Below are positions 41,002 to 50,731 of a stretch of DNA of 64,000 bases, piece after piece. The notes below the pieces were generated by a model. The model searched no databases and was not told where the DNA came from. It saw nothing but the letters and a program-made list of their open reading frames with translations. Each line of letters begins with the position of its first letter. The stretch's first letter is position 1. This DNA comes from Vibrio gallicus (GTDB lineage: Bacteria > Pseudomonadota > Gammaproteobacteria > Enterobacterales > Vibrionaceae). A program made the translations under genes and the position numbers. The stretch lies in the NCBI RefSeq assembly GCF_024346875.1, contig NZ_AP024872.1, positions 434,001-498,000 on the forward strand. The letters are read 5' to 3'.

Positions 41002-41727
41002 ATGGAAATCTTAGTGTCGACGTTCTCCACCTATATAAACAGCAAGCGCCATGGCATCGTAGTGCTTGCACTATTTGCCGTGGGTATCAGCCTTATCTCA
41101 TTACTGGCAGGTCCCTTCAATCTATTATCACATCCTAGTGACTTTGAGGGGCAACTTCTTACTTACCTAACCTATTCTGCAGGTAGTGAAGGATTTTTGG
41201 TAACCCTAGCCGTGTTCACTCTAGGCATGTTTTTAACCTCTGATCGTAAAGGCCATTTTATTAAGCTGTGTGTCTGTTTTGGGGTGCTATTGGTATTATG
41301 TTTTGCAGGTAAAACCGGCCTTAAAAAACTGACGCAAAGTCCACGTCCATATACTGAAACCCTAGTACAGTTAAAGTTGGTTGACTCAGCGCAAGACTTC
41401 TATGCTCATGACAAATATGCCCAAAATGCATTAGTTATGTCAGCTAAAGACGAGGTTTCACCATATCGAATTAACCACTGGAAACACGAGACAGATTACT
41501 CATTCCCTTCCGGACACACCGTATTTGTCGCAGTATGTTTGGCCTTTTTTGGAGGCCTGGCGGCTGTTCAAAAACGATATACCATCACAGGTTTGATGTT
41601 GGTGTGGGCACTTGGAGTTGCGTATAGCAGGCTATGGCTTGGGATGCATCGCCCGGAAGATCTCTTTGGTTCGATGGCATTTGTGGCATTACTGTATCTA
41701 ATCATACCCATACCGAAAGCCAAATAG
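41002..41727 (+). CDS. PAP2-family membrane phosphatase, PgpB-like
   Basis: A 241-residue integral membrane protein with about six membrane segments. The three PAP2 phosphatase motifs are present: KKLTQSPRP, SFPSGHTVF and SRLWLGMHRPEDL, with an intervening periplasmic loop of about 60 residues. This matches PgpB, which removes phosphate from phosphatidylglycerophosphate and undecaprenyl pyrophosphate on the periplasmic face. Single gene, 100 bases after the MATE gene, ending in a bidirectional terminator. Confidence 0.88.
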   Translation: MEILVSTFSTYINSKRHGIVVLALFAVGISLISLLAGPFNLLSHPSDFEGQLLTYLTYSAGSEGFLVTLAVFTLGMFLTSDRKGHFIKLCVCFGVLLVLCFAGKTGLKKLTQSPRPYTETLVQLKLVDSAQDFYAHDKYAQNALVMSAKDEVSPYRINHWKHETDYSFPSGHTVFVAVCLAFFGGLAAVQKRYTITGLMLVWALGVAYSRLWLGMHRPEDLFGSMAFVALLYLIIPIPKAK

Positions 41728-41745
41728 ATACCCGCATTTATGAAT

Positions 41746-41781
41746 AACCCATATACAAAAATAGATGGCTGTATATGGGTT
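41746..41781. terminator. bidirectional terminator after the PAP2 gene and DUF2000 gene
   Basis: AACCCATATACA (41746-41757) pairs perfectly with TGTATATGGGTT (41770-41781), A/T-rich on both sides, between convergent genes. Confidence 0.8.
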
Positions 41782-41801
41782 TAACTTGTTGTCTTATATC
41801 A

Positions 41802-42233
41802 CTATTTATACAGGCTAAATTTCTTAGTAAACTCGCGCAGTGTTTGCGTATCACCAAATAGACAGATCCCAAGATATTCAAGATCAGCCTCTGCGGTTTC
41901 TCTAGTGCGCTGCTGCTGGGCCAATGAGCCCCCTTCAATCATAGTGTTGGTAAAATCGGTAAACGTAATCCCGCGATTTAACGCCTCTTCTCTTACCTTA
42001 CGTATCTTGTTCGAGTTATCGCCCTTTAACACAATGAAGGGATAGTGAGACATATTTGGATGGCAACTGCCGTCTGCGTCTATGTAATCCACATATTGTG
42101 TCGCGGTACTGTCCAATTTATTTGAAAGGGCAACACTGAGGTGCCCAAGTACATTAAAACTGCGCCCGATATCCATTTTTTTACTGAGTACGGCAATATA
42201 GCGTTTTTGATTTTCATCAGGTAATTGGGTCAC
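41802..42233 (-). CDS. DUF2000 family protein
   Basis: A 143-residue cytoplasmic protein starting at a GTG preceded by AAGGA. Signature KRYIAVLSKKMDIGRSFNVLGHLSVAL near the N-terminus and GDTQTLREFTKKFSLYK at the end match DUF2000, a fold related to peptidyl-tRNA hydrolase 2; no enzyme activity is established. Sits alone between convergent PAP2 phosphatase and the divergent region before the second DEAD-box gene. Confidence 0.8.
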   Translation of the reverse strand: MTQLPDENQKRYIAVLSKKMDIGRSFNVLGHLSVALSNKLDSTATQYVDYIDADGSCHPNMSHYPFIVLKGDNSNKIRKVREEALNRGITFTDFTNTMIEGGSLAQQQRTRETAEADLEYLGICLFGDTQTLREFTKKFSLYK

Positions 42234-42569
42234 GGTTAATCCTTATCGACAATAGTTGGACATAATCACTCACAGGATTTGCTGATATAACAACCCCCTA
42301 TGACTTTCTATAGTCATTTAATACTAAAGATTTTCTTGGTCCGCAACTCAATATCACATTGCATAGATGGTATTGAGGCCATAAATGTGAGTTAAAAAAA
42401 CGAATCCTATAGCAAAACATCCCTAGCACGCAGTTTGTTATTGATGTATTTAGAAAAACCGCGCAAAATGGCCACCTTTCAAATCTAATGCACGTAGTGG
42501 TCAATAATCAACTACGCTCCTATTAGTCTTTAGGCACTATTCGCCTCCATCATAATTTAAAGAGAATCT
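42234..42569. other. 336-base divergent region (DUF2000 / DEAD-box gene)
   Basis: No gene supported. It contains TCACATT ... AATGTGA (arms 23 bases apart) and CGTAGT ... ACTACG (14-base loop) close to the helicase start; the latter could be a hairpin in a long 5' leader, as often seen before cold-responsive DEAD-box genes. The AAAGAGA before the ATG at 42570 is the ribosome binding site. Confidence 0.4.
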
Positions 42570-43964
42570 ATGAGTTTTGACTCCCTTGGTCTATCCCAAC
42601 CTATCCTCCGTGCTGTTGAGAGCTTAGGCTACACAACTGCATCTCCTATCCAGGAAAAAGCAATCCCTGCGGTCATTGAAGGCAGAGATGTCATGGCTGC
42701 TGCACAAACAGGAACGGGAAAGACCGCTGGCTTTACACTGCCATTGCTTGAAAACCTCAGCAAGGGTTCAAAACCACGTGCAAACCATGTTCGCTCTCTG
42801 GTATTAACTCCAACTCGTGAACTGGCAGCTCAGATCCAAGACAGTGTGGTTAAATATGGTGCTAACCTGCCGTTAACCTCCCATGTGGTATTTGGTGGCG
42901 TTAAGATTAACCCGCAAATGCAAAATTTACGCAAAGGGTGTGATGTATTGGTTGCCACTCCTGGCCGCCTATTGGATCTATACAATCAAAATGCGGTTAA
43001 GTTTTCACAGTTAGAGATTTTAGTACTCGATGAAGCTGACCGCATGCTGGACATGGGCTTTTATCGCGACATAAAACGTATCCTAGATCTGTTGCCTAAA
43101 AAACGTCAGAACCTACTGTTTTCTGCCACCTTCTCTAATGAAATCCGCGATCTCGCCCGCGGGTTAGTTAACAATCCAGTAGAAGTCTCGGTAAACCCAC
43201 CCAACTCAACCACTAATCTGGTTGAGCAGAGCGTTTATGTAGCAGACAAGGGTCAAAAGCCCGCAATCCTAGCTAAGTTAATCGAACAAAATAATTGGCA
43301 ACAGGTATTGGTGTTTAGCAAAACTAAGCATGGCGCAAACCGTCTGGCACGTTTTTTGGAAGAGCGAGACATCTCTGCTCTACCGATCCACGGGAATAAG
43401 AGCCAAGGTGCACGCACTAAGGCACTCGAAGGCTTTAAAACTGGAAAGATCCGAGTATTAGTTGCCACCGATATTGCCGCTCGTGGGCTTGATATCCCTC
43501 AGCTGCCACAGGTTGTAAACTTCGACCTTCCACACGTATCAGAAGACTACGTACACCGCATTGGACGCACCGGACGTGCCGGAGAGACAGGCAAAGCCTA
43601 CTCTTTAGTCTGCGCGGATGAAGCAAAAGAATTATTTTCAATAGAAAGGCTTATCGGGAAGCTTATTGAACGACATGAATTGGAAGGATTTAAGCCAGTA
43701 AATGAAGTGCCAGAATCTAGGCTTGATACTCGCCCAATAAAGCCGAATAAACCGAAAAAAGCCAAAACGGGCCATCAAGACGGGCAACGTTCAGGTGGCA
43801 ACTCTAGCGGAAACAAGCCAGCAAACAAGAACAAACGCCACTCAATAAAACCTGGCGCCGGTAGAAGCCCGTCGGGCAGCAAAGAGGGTAACGCCTCATC
43901 AGCTCCAAGTAGACCAAGTCGTCGACCACGACGTACTGCTAAGCCTACCGGACCTAAGTCCTAG
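42570..43964 (+). CDS. rhlE: DEAD-box RNA helicase, RhlE type
   Basis: A 464-residue helicase: Q motif [74 protein letters not shown]; then a low-complexity, highly basic tail (about residues 385-464: K/G/S/P/R-rich). RhlE proteins unwind short RNA duplexes in ribosome maturation and, in some bacteria, the RNA degradosome. Long leader upstream. It ends 3 bases before the convergent ygbA stop. Paralogue of the helicase at 36.7 kb, which has a much shorter tail. Confidence 0.92.
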   Translation: MSFDSLGLSQPILRAVESLGYTTASPIQEKAIPAVIEGRDVMAAAQTGTGKTAGFTLPLLENLSKGSKPRANHVRSLVLTPTRELAAQIQDSVVKYGANLPLTSHVVFGGVKINPQMQNLRKGCDVLVATPGRLLDLYNQNAVKFSQLEILVLDEADRMLDMGFYRDIKRILDLLPKKRQNLLFSATFSNEIRDLARGLVNNPVEVSVNPPNSTTNLVEQSVYVADKGQKPAILAKLIEQNNWQQVLVFSKTKHGANRLARFLEERDISALPIHGNKSQGARTKALEGFKTGKIRVLVATDIAARGLDIPQLPQVVNFDLPHVSEDYVHRIGRTGRAGETGKAYSLVCADEAKELFSIERLIGKLIERHELEGFKPVNEVPESRLDTRPIKPNKPKKAKTGHQDGQRSGGNSSGNKPANKNKRHSIKPGAGRSPSGSKEGNASSAPSRPSRRPRRTAKPTGPKS

Positions 43965-43967
43965 GTT

Positions 43968-44369
43968 TTAAGTTTTAGGAGATTGGCGTCGGATATAACG
44001 ATTTGACACATTCTGCTTTGGTAATTCAGGCACCTGTTTCGTTTCATGATACAGGTGCCTTATTGCTAGCACAGGATGTTTAAGTAGCATTCTAGGCCCC
44101 GCGTACACCATTACTTCGCGCATCATCCGCTTCTGCTCTGGTTTGTAGCAATGCACCGGACATTTGTTACAGGTTGGTTTTTGTTGGCCAAAGACACATC
44201 GATCTAATCGAGTTTTTGCATATTCCTTTAAGTCGCTGCACTGCGCACACAATCCGTGAATCGTATTATGATGATTTCGACAATAGATCGATATCATTGC
44301 GCTCACCGTCTTAAATTCAGTAACGAGTTTACCTTGTAAAACATCAGAATTAGTTTTTTTGGCTTGCAC
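43968..44369 (-). CDS. ygbA: nitrous-oxide-stimulated promoter family protein YgbA
   Basis: A 133-residue protein starting at GTG (MQAKKTNSDVL) with a purine-rich site before it. Four to six conserved cysteines form the family block: MISIYCRNHH, LCAQCSDLKEYAKTRLDRC and KPTCNKCPVHCYKPEQKRMMREVMVYAGPRM (short forms given). This is the YgbA family, induced by nitric oxide in E. coli and Salmonella through NsrR; its biochemical role is linked to recovery from nitrosative stress. A putative NsrR site lies 17 bases upstream. Convergent with the rhlE-like gene. Confidence 0.88.
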   Translation of the reverse strand: MQAKKTNSDVLQGKLVTEFKTVSAMISIYCRNHHNTIHGLCAQCSDLKEYAKTRLDRCVFGQQKPTCNKCPVHCYKPEQKRMMREVMVYAGPRMLLKHPVLAIRHLYHETKQVPELPKQNVSNRYIRRQSPKT

Positions 44370-44385
44370 CTTGGCCCCCTTTTAT

Positions 44386-44408
44386 AAGTTGCATTTAGTT
44401 TACATTAT
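44386..44408 (-). promoter_or_regulatory. putative NsrR operator before ygbA
   Basis: AAGTTGCATTT-A-GTTTACATTAT fits the NsrR pattern AAGATGCATTT-N-AAATGCATCTT: left half 10 of 11, right half about 6 of 11. Position, 17-40 bases before the ygbA start codon, is right for a repressor site. Confidence 0.5.
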
Positions 44409-44590
44409 AACGCCATCAATGTGCACCCTAGTCACTGACTCCCTGAAATATCACCTCCCTATAAGATAATTACACCTAAATATTTCCTATACTCAAGTAG
44501 TTACCATTTTATCCCATTCCACTTTTGTGCATAATCGGATATGGTAAAGAATATGCAACACAACGAATATATCTAGGATTTGAGGTACTC

Positions 44591-46399
44591 ATGCTAAAAA
44601 GGACTTTGGTAGCGTCTGCAGTTATTTTCTCTCAGTGGGCCTTTGCAAATACCATCGAAACCAATGTTTTGGTCGGCTTTGGACAAGCAAAGCATCCCAA
44701 TGGGTTTCAACACCTTGACTATGTTAACCCAAGCGCCCCTAAAAGGGGCCATATTACCTATGGAGCAATCGGTACTTTTGATAGCTTTAATCGCTACGGT
44801 TCGCGTGGTAAGCCCGGTTCAATGACCGGTGAAATCTACGATACTCTCATGTTCTCACCTAGCGATGAAATCAATACTTCCTATCCACTTATTGCCCAAA
44901 ATATTCGCCATGCGGACGACTTTAGCTGGATGGAAATCGATATTAATCCCAGTGCAAAGTTTCATGATGGGGTCTCAATCACAGCCCAAGACGTTGAATT
45001 TACCTTCAAAAAGTTTTTGGCTCAAGGCGTTCCCCAGTACCGCACCTATTATAAAAAAGTGAAATCAGTCACCGCAATATCAAAGCGTACTGCGCGCATA
45101 GAAATGAATCAACCCGACAAAGACGTGCTGTTTTCTCTTGCACAAGGCATGGCGGTATTACCGCAACATTTTTGGAAAGACAAAGACCTTAGTCAGCCCC
45201 TGTCACACCCTCCTATTGGCAGTGGTCCCTATAAGATCACCGACTTTAAAGCGGGGCAAAGCATCACCTATTCCCGCGTTAAAGATTACTGGGCAGCGTC
45301 ACTTCCAGTCAATGTTGGGCGACACAACTTTGATAGTATCTCCTACGACTATTATCGCGATGATACCGTTATGCTTGAGGCATTTAAGGCTGGAGAATAT
45401 GACCTACGCCAAGAAGGCACGGCCAAATTCTGGGCCACTGCGTACACAGGATCTAACTTTGATAAAGGGTTTATCAAAAAAGAAGAGATAGAGCATCAAA
45501 TCCCCCAAAGCATGCAGGGGTTTATTTTCAATACCGAGCGTGCGGTATTTCAAGACCCTAAAGTGCGGGAGGCGTTAACCTATGCGTTAGATTTTGAATG
45601 GATGAACAAAAATATGTTCTACCAACAATATCAGCGTACTAATAGCTACTTTCAAAATACCGCATATCAAGCCCAAGGTATGCCATCGGCAACGGAAATA
45701 GAGATCCTTACACCAATCAAGGCACAAATCCCTGAGCGTGTGTTTGGCCCAGCCTATAAAGCGCCTCACTCTGATGGTTCTGGGCGAATACGTTCTCAGA
45801 TGCGCACCGCAATCAAGATCCTTAACAGCGCCGGATGGGAGACAAAAAATGGTGTGATGACCCATGTCGAAACCGGTAAGCCTCTAGAGTTTGAATTGAT
45901 GGCCTTTAGCCCTACGACCGAACGTATAGCCGAACCCTTGAAGAAGAACCTCAGTCGTATGGGCATTAGCATGAAAATCCGCACCGTTGACACCACCCAA
46001 TACCTCAAGCGTTGGCATGAGCGTGACTACGATATGATATTCCGTTCTTACAGCGCCAATGCCTACCCTAGCCCAAGCCTAAAGATTGTATGGCACAGCC
46101 AGTTTATCGATAGTACCTACAATCAAGCGGGAGTAAGAAGCAAAGCTATTGACTACCTTACAGAGCAGATCGACCAGCATCAGCAAGACCCTGAAATGTT
46201 AAAAGCGCTAGCTCCAGCATTAGACCGAGTTCTAACATGGAACTTCTATGCGATTCCGGCATGGCACAGCAGTACCTTTCGTGTCGCGAGCTGGGATAAG
46301 TTTGCCCGTCCTGATACGCGCCCAGAATATGATTTGGGCTTAGATACCTGGTGGATAGATACCGACAAAGCCCAGAAGCTTCCGGTTAAACGTCGCTAG
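44591..46399 (+). CDS. yejA: YejA: periplasmic substrate-binding protein of a peptide/microcin C importer
   Basis: 602 residues from the ATG at 44591 (MLKRTLVASAVIFSQWAFAN); a frame starting at 44525 adds a non-secretory tail and is not used. A signal peptide with AFA cleavage site is followed by an SBP_bac_5 domain of the YejA subtype: VLVGFGQAKHPNGFQHLDYVN, PKRGHITYGAIGTFDSFN. It captures oligopeptides (microcin C in E. coli) for YejBEF. First gene of yejABE; an intergenic gap of 57 bases precedes yejB. Confidence 0.92.
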   Translation: MLKRTLVASAVIFSQWAFANTIETNVLVGFGQAKHPNGFQHLDYVNPSAPKRGHITYGAIGTFDSFNRYGSRGKPGSMTGEIYDTLMFSPSDEINTSYPLIAQNIRHADDFSWMEIDINPSAKFHDGVSITAQDVEFTFKKFLAQGVPQYRTYYKKVKSVTAISKRTARIEMNQPDKDVLFSLAQGMAVLPQHFWKDKDLSQPLSHPPIGSGPYKITDFKAGQSITYSRVKDYWAASLPVNVGRHNFDSISYDYYRDDTVMLEAFKAGEYDLRQEGTAKFWATAYTGSNFDKGFIKKEEIEHQIPQSMQGFIFNTERAVFQDPKVREALTYALDFEWMNKNMFYQQYQRTNSYFQNTAYQAQGMPSATEIEILTPIKAQIPERVFGPAYKAPHSDGSGRIRSQMRTAIKILNSAGWETKNGVMTHVETGKPLEFELMAFSPTTERIAEPLKKNLSRMGISMKIRTVDTTQYLKRWHERDYDMIFRSYSANAYPSPSLKIVWHSQFIDSTYNQAGVRSKAIDYLTEQIDQHQQDPEMLKALAPALDRVLTWNFYAIPAWHSSTFRVASWDKFARPDTRPEYDLGLDTWWIDTDKAQKLPVKRR

Positions 46400-46456
46400 C
46401 CTGAATTCAGTGAAACCCTGAATTATGTCTTAATTTTTATTAGGTTACTAAGCGCT

Positions 46457-47545
46457 ATGTCTGCTTATATTATTCGACGATTATTGCTAGTGGTGCCAAC
46501 CCTTTGGGCCATCATCACCATCAACTTTTTTGTTATCCAGATTGCACCGGGTGGTCCGGTAGAGCAAGCTATTGCTCAAATGCAGGGCCTTGATTCGGGA
46601 GTAATGGAGCGATTTACCGGTGGTGGTCAAGAAGTAAAACTTGAAGCAGCTCAAGATACCAATACTACTGGCTATCGAGGCTCTCGGGGTATGGATCCCG
46701 AAGTTGTTGAGGAGATAAAAAAACAGTTCGGTTTTGATAAACCTATGCACCAACGATATCTGGAAATGCTCGGTAACTATATCACCTTCGACTTCGGAGA
46801 AAGCCTATTTAAAGATGGTGACGTCATAGACCTGATTGTAGAAAGACTGCCTGTCTCCATATCATTAGGCCTCTGGAGTACCCTAATTATCTATATAATC
46901 TCTATTCCGCTGGGTATCGCTAAGGCGATTCATCACGGCACAAGATTTGATATCTGGAGTAGCGCACTGGTTATCGTGGGCTATGCGATACCCGGTTTTT
47001 TGTTCGCCATTTTGCTGATTATCTTATTTGCCAGCGGTAACTATCTAGATTGGTTCCCGTTAAGGGGACTGGTTTCTAATGATTTTGAAACCATGACATG
47101 GTACCAGAAAATCATCGATTACTTCTGGCACCTTGCCCTTCCTACCTGCGCTATGGTGATCGGCGGATTTGCCACCCTCACCATGCTGACCAAGAACTCA
47201 TTTTTGGATGAGATAAACAAGCAGTACGTCGTCACTGCCAGAGCCAAAGGGTTAGATGAGGGTGCCATCCTTTATAAACACGTTTTTCGCAACGCTATGC
47301 TTATTATTATTGCTGGATTTCCAAGTGCATTTATCTCGATATTCTTTACCGGTTCGATGCTAATTGAGGTCATGTTTTCTCTTGAAGGCATTGGCTTGCT
47401 TGGTTTTGAATCTACCCTACAAAGAGATTACCCTGTGGTATTTAGCTCTTTGTATATCATGACGCTACTTGGTCTGATCCTAAGCATAATCTCTGATCTT
47501 ACCTACTCATGGGTTGATCCGCGTATTGATTTCGAGGCTCGTTAA
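46457..47545 (+). CDS. yejB: YejB: ABC importer permease
   Basis: A 362-residue inner-membrane permease: first span near residues 8-28, periplasmic insertion (about 35-105) typical of YejB, then five spans with the ABC permease EAA-like loop [21 protein letters not shown]. Pairs with YejE to form the channel. It touches yejE directly (stop TAA at 47543-47545, ATG next base). Confidence 0.93.
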   Translation: MSAYIIRRLLLVVPTLWAIITINFFVIQIAPGGPVEQAIAQMQGLDSGVMERFTGGGQEVKLEAAQDTNTTGYRGSRGMDPEVVEEIKKQFGFDKPMHQRYLEMLGNYITFDFGESLFKDGDVIDLIVERLPVSISLGLWSTLIIYIISIPLGIAKAIHHGTRFDIWSSALVIVGYAIPGFLFAILLIILFASGNYLDWFPLRGLVSNDFETMTWYQKIIDYFWHLALPTCAMVIGGFATLTMLTKNSFLDEINKQYVVTARAKGLDEGAILYKHVFRNAMLIIIAGFPSAFISIFFTGSMLIEVMFSLEGIGLLGFESTLQRDYPVVFSSLYIMTLLGLILSIISDLTYSWVDPRIDFEAR

Positions 47546-48562
47546 ATGAATCCTATGCTCCGCCTTCGTATTCAGCGCTTTATTGCCAACCGTCGTGGTT
47601 ACTATTCGCTGTGGCTATTTATGCTGTTGTTTATTATTAGCTTGTTTGCTGAATTGGTCGCCAACGACAAACCGCTGTTTATTAGCTTTAACAACCAATG
47701 GTACTTTCCGGTTGTAGTTCAATATTCAGAAATAGAATTCGGTGGCGAATTTGCAGCAGAAGCCGATTATACCGACCCTTATGTGCAAGATCTTATTGAA
47801 CAAAGCGGCTATATGGTATGGCCTTTGATCCCGTTTAGCTACGATACCATCAACTACAACCTTCCCGGCCCTGCGCCATCTGCTCCAGATAGCATCAACT
47901 ATCTAGGAACCGATGACCGTGGGCGAGATGTATTGGCCAGAGTCATTTACGGGTTTCGCATTTCTGTTCTATTTGGTTTTGTGCTCACCATAGTTAGCAG
48001 TGTCATTGGGGTCATCGTTGGCGCAACTCAGGGCTACTATGGCGGTAAGCTAGATCTGTTAGGGCAACGGTTTATAGAGGTCTGGTCCGGCATGCCTACC
48101 CTATTTCTGCTTATTATTTTATCGAGCTTTGTCGAGCCAAATTTTTGGTGGTTACTCGGTATTATGGTGCTATTTAGCTGGATGGGTCTCGTGGGCGTGG
48201 TGCGGGCAGAATTCTTACGCTGTAGAAACTTTGACTATGTAAAAGCGGCGTATGCGTTGGGCGTAAGTGATAGCCGGATTATCCTAAGGCATATGCTACC
48301 AAACGCGATGGTTGCCACCCTGACAATGTTGCCATTTATACTATCCGGTTCAGTGACCACGCTAACATCTCTCGATTTTCTTGGTTTTGGCCTACCTAGT
48401 GGCTCTCCTTCATTAGGCGAACTGTTAGCCCAAGGAAAGGCAAACCTACAAGCACCATGGCTTGGCTTTTCTGCTTTTATCGTATTGTCGGTGATGTTAA
48501 GTCTGCTGGTTTTTATTGGCGAGGCGGTGCGAGATGCGTTTGACCCACATGCGGTGGGCTAA
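47546..48562 (+). CDS. yejE: YejE: ABC importer permease
   Basis: A 338-residue permease with N-terminal OppC-type region (IQRFIANRRGYYSLWLFMLL), extracytoplasmic insertion (about 50-130) and five C-terminal spans; the permease loop is YVKAAYALGVSDSRIILRHMLPN. No intergenic bases separate it from yejB. Followed by a strong hairpin terminator, so the operon ends here and yejF has a separate promoter, unlike the single operon of E. coli. Confidence 0.93.
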   Translation: MNPMLRLRIQRFIANRRGYYSLWLFMLLFIISLFAELVANDKPLFISFNNQWYFPVVVQYSEIEFGGEFAAEADYTDPYVQDLIEQSGYMVWPLIPFSYDTINYNLPGPAPSAPDSINYLGTDDRGRDVLARVIYGFRISVLFGFVLTIVSSVIGVIVGATQGYYGGKLDLLGQRFIEVWSGMPTLFLLIILSSFVEPNFWWLLGIMVLFSWMGLVGVVRAEFLRCRNFDYVKAAYALGVSDSRIILRHMLPNAMVATLTMLPFILSGSVTTLTSLDFLGFGLPSGSPSLGELLAQGKANLQAPWLGFSAFIVLSVMLSLLVFIGEAVRDAFDPHAVG

Positions 48563-48565
48563 AAC

Positions 48566-48593
48566 AACAGCGGGGCGAAAACGCCCCGCTGTT
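48566..48593. terminator. strong bidirectional terminator after yejE
   Basis: AACAGCGGGGCG-aaaa-CGCCCCGCTGTT, perfect 12-bp stem; minus-strand continuation GTTTTAG, plus-strand AAATCAT. It ends yejABE and the convergent small gene. Confidence 0.88.
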
Positions 48594-48612
48594 AAATCAT
48601 ACATTATGATTT

Positions 48613-48852
48613 TTAATTAATTGCTTTGCTCTTTAAAACTTCAATCGATTGCTTTAGTTCATTGGCTAAGCGTGTAGTGGCTAACAAGCTAGATTGGTTT
48701 TGACCGGCAATCGAATCTATTGATGTATTTGCCTGACTCAACACATCACTTACGTTGTTATCGAGGCTTTTTAAACATTTTTGAGCAAGTTGCAGGTGTA
48801 ATTCAGCTTCTTTAATTAAGCTGTAAGCAGATTTATCGATGTCTTTTGGCAT
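48613..48852 (-). CDS. small helical hypothetical protein inserted in the yej locus
   Basis: A 79-residue soluble protein, not recognised, predicted almost wholly alpha-helical with heptad-like repeats (YSLIKEAELHLQLAQKCLKSL ... ANELKQSIEVLKSKA; short forms). The start codon region is preceded by AGGACGAGAAA, a plausible ribosome binding site. It is transcribed opposite to yejABE and yejF, lies between them and shares the terminator. Sequence like phasin- or methyl-accepting-helix proteins is possible but not proven. Confidence 0.6.
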   Translation of the reverse strand: MPKDIDKSAYSLIKEAELHLQLAQKCLKSLDNNVSDVLSQANTSIDSIAGQNQSSLLATTRLANELKQSIEVLKSKAIN

Positions 48853-49065
48853 TTTCTCGTCCTAGGGCTTGATGGTTAGCAATACTGGGGGGTACTAGCT
48901 ACGAAAGTAAATGAACACTCTATTAAGTAATACAATTAATTTACCTAAAAATAGTTTAGTTAACTACAAAATAGTTGATCAAATGAGACAAACAGCACAA
49001 TTGTTTATAAGTCATTCACTCTATAACCCCTATAATTTTACGTAACTCAATGGAAATATCAGTTT

Positions 49066-50682
49066 ATGCCGCAATCAAGCTCAGGCTCGTCGCACCAACA
49101 GTTACTACATATTGACGATCTATCGGTCGCGTTTTGTGGTGCAAATAAAAGTATGACTACCGTAACTAAAGGTATTAGCCTCTCTATTTTGCGCGGCGAA
49201 ACCCTTGCCTTAGTTGGCGAAAGCGGCTCGGGAAAGTCTGTTACAGCCAATGCTATTTTGCGATTACTCCCTAAAGCCGCAACTCGCTATCAAAGCGGTA
49301 GCATTCATTTCGACAATCAAGAGCTTTTGACAATCTCAGAACGGCAGATGAGAGGCATCCGAGGGGCACGAATCGGCATGATTTTTCAAGAACCTATGGT
49401 CTCTTTAAATCCGCTACACAAGATAGGAAAACAGCTGGTTGAAACCGTTGAGATACACCGAGGTTTACGTCAAAACCAAGCCAAATCGCTGGCGTTGACT
49501 TGGTTAAATAAGGTTGGCATTCGAGATCCTGAGCACAAACTTAACGCCTACCCACATCAGTTGTCTGGCGGTGAAAAACAACGGGTGATGATAGCGCTGG
49601 CGTTGATCAATGAACCCGAACTACTGATTGCCGATGAACCTACTACGGCACTGGATGTTTCAGTGCAGGCGCAAATTCTTCAGCTGTTAAAGGAGCTTCA
49701 ATCTGAGCTAAATATGGCGATGCTATTTATCACCCATGACCTGAGTATTGTAAAACGTATCGCCGATAGAGTATGCGTAATGAAGGATGGAGAGATCGTA
49801 GAAACAGCGAATTGTGGGCCATTATTTACCTCCCCACAACACCCTTACACCCAAAAACTCATCTCCGCCGCTCCATCGGGTAAACCCGTTGTAGGAAGTA
49901 ACGACAACCCCAACCTGATATCGGTTAAAGATCTAAAGGTATGGTTTCCTATAACGGGCGGGGTATTTAAACGTATTACAGGTCACGTAAAAGCGGTGAC
50001 GGATATCAATTTCACCTTAAAAAAAGGGCATTCTTTAGGCTTAGTTGGTGAAAGCGGTTCTGGTAAATCTACTACAGGTATGGCGCTGCTTAAGCTTCTT
50101 AATAGTGATGGGGTGATCGAATTTGATGGCCATCAAATATCAAACTTTAACCGCAAGCAGATGTTTCCACTTAGGCATCGCATGCAAGTGGTTTTTCAAG
50201 ACCCCTTTTCAGCGCTAAATCCAAGGATGTCCGTTGCACAGATCATAGGTGAAGGGCTTAGGGTCCACCAGCAGCTTTCCGACCAGCAAATAGATGAACG
50301 GATTTGTCACACCATGCAAGAGGTCGAGCTTAATCCTGATACTCGACATCGTTATCCCAATGAGTTTTCTGGAGGACAACGGCAACGTATTGCCATTGCG
50401 CGAGTCTTAATCCTTAAACCAGAGTTTATCCTACTAGATGAACCAACCTCATCGTTAGACCGAACGGTTCAGGCTCAAGTATTGGATCTGCTTAAACGGC
50501 TTCAACAAAAATACCAACTTACCTACTTATTCATAAGTCATGACCTGAATGTGGTACGCAGTTTATGCCATAACACTATGGTACTGAAGGAAGGCACTGT
50601 GATTGAGTTTGGAGAGACAGAATCCCTATTCACCGCTCCACAACACGATTACACCAAGCACTTAGTGACATTGTCACAATAA
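49066..50682 (+). CDS. yejF: YejF: ABC importer ATPase with two nucleotide-binding domains
   Basis: A 538-residue tandem ATPase. NBD1 (about 10-265): Walker [16 protein letters not shown], signature [15 protein letters not shown], Walker [17 protein letters not shown]2 (about 285-530): Walker [16 protein letters not shown], signature [15 protein letters not shown], Walker [14 protein letters not shown]. It powers YejBE. The gene has about 200 bases of upstream sequence of its own after the antisense small gene, hence separate expression. Complete. Confidence 0.94.
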   Translation: MPQSSSGSSHQQLLHIDDLSVAFCGANKSMTTVTKGISLSILRGETLALVGESGSGKSVTANAILRLLPKAATRYQSGSIHFDNQELLTISERQMRGIRGARIGMIFQEPMVSLNPLHKIGKQLVETVEIHRGLRQNQAKSLALTWLNKVGIRDPEHKLNAYPHQLSGGEKQRVMIALALINEPELLIADEPTTALDVSVQAQILQLLKELQSELNMAMLFITHDLSIVKRIADRVCVMKDGEIVETANCGPLFTSPQHPYTQKLISAAPSGKPVVGSNDNPNLISVKDLKVWFPITGGVFKRITGHVKAVTDINFTLKKGHSLGLVGESGSGKSTTGMALLKLLNSDGVIEFDGHQISNFNRKQMFPLRHRMQVVFQDPFSALNPRMSVAQIIGEGLRVHQQLSDQQIDERICHTMQEVELNPDTRHRYPNEFSGGQRQRIAIARVLILKPEFILLDEPTSSLDRTVQAQVLDLLKRLQQKYQLTYLFISHDLNVVRSLCHNTMVLKEGTVIEFGETESLFTAPQHDYTKHLVTLSQ

Positions 50683-50731
50683 CGGCTTTTACCCGTAATA
50701 GGTACTATTACCAGTACTAAGGATTAGACGT

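Noticed and set aside
36682..43964. Duplicate of one helicase gene by recent duplication
   Set aside because: The two DEAD-box proteins differ throughout and have unlike tails; they are old paralogues.
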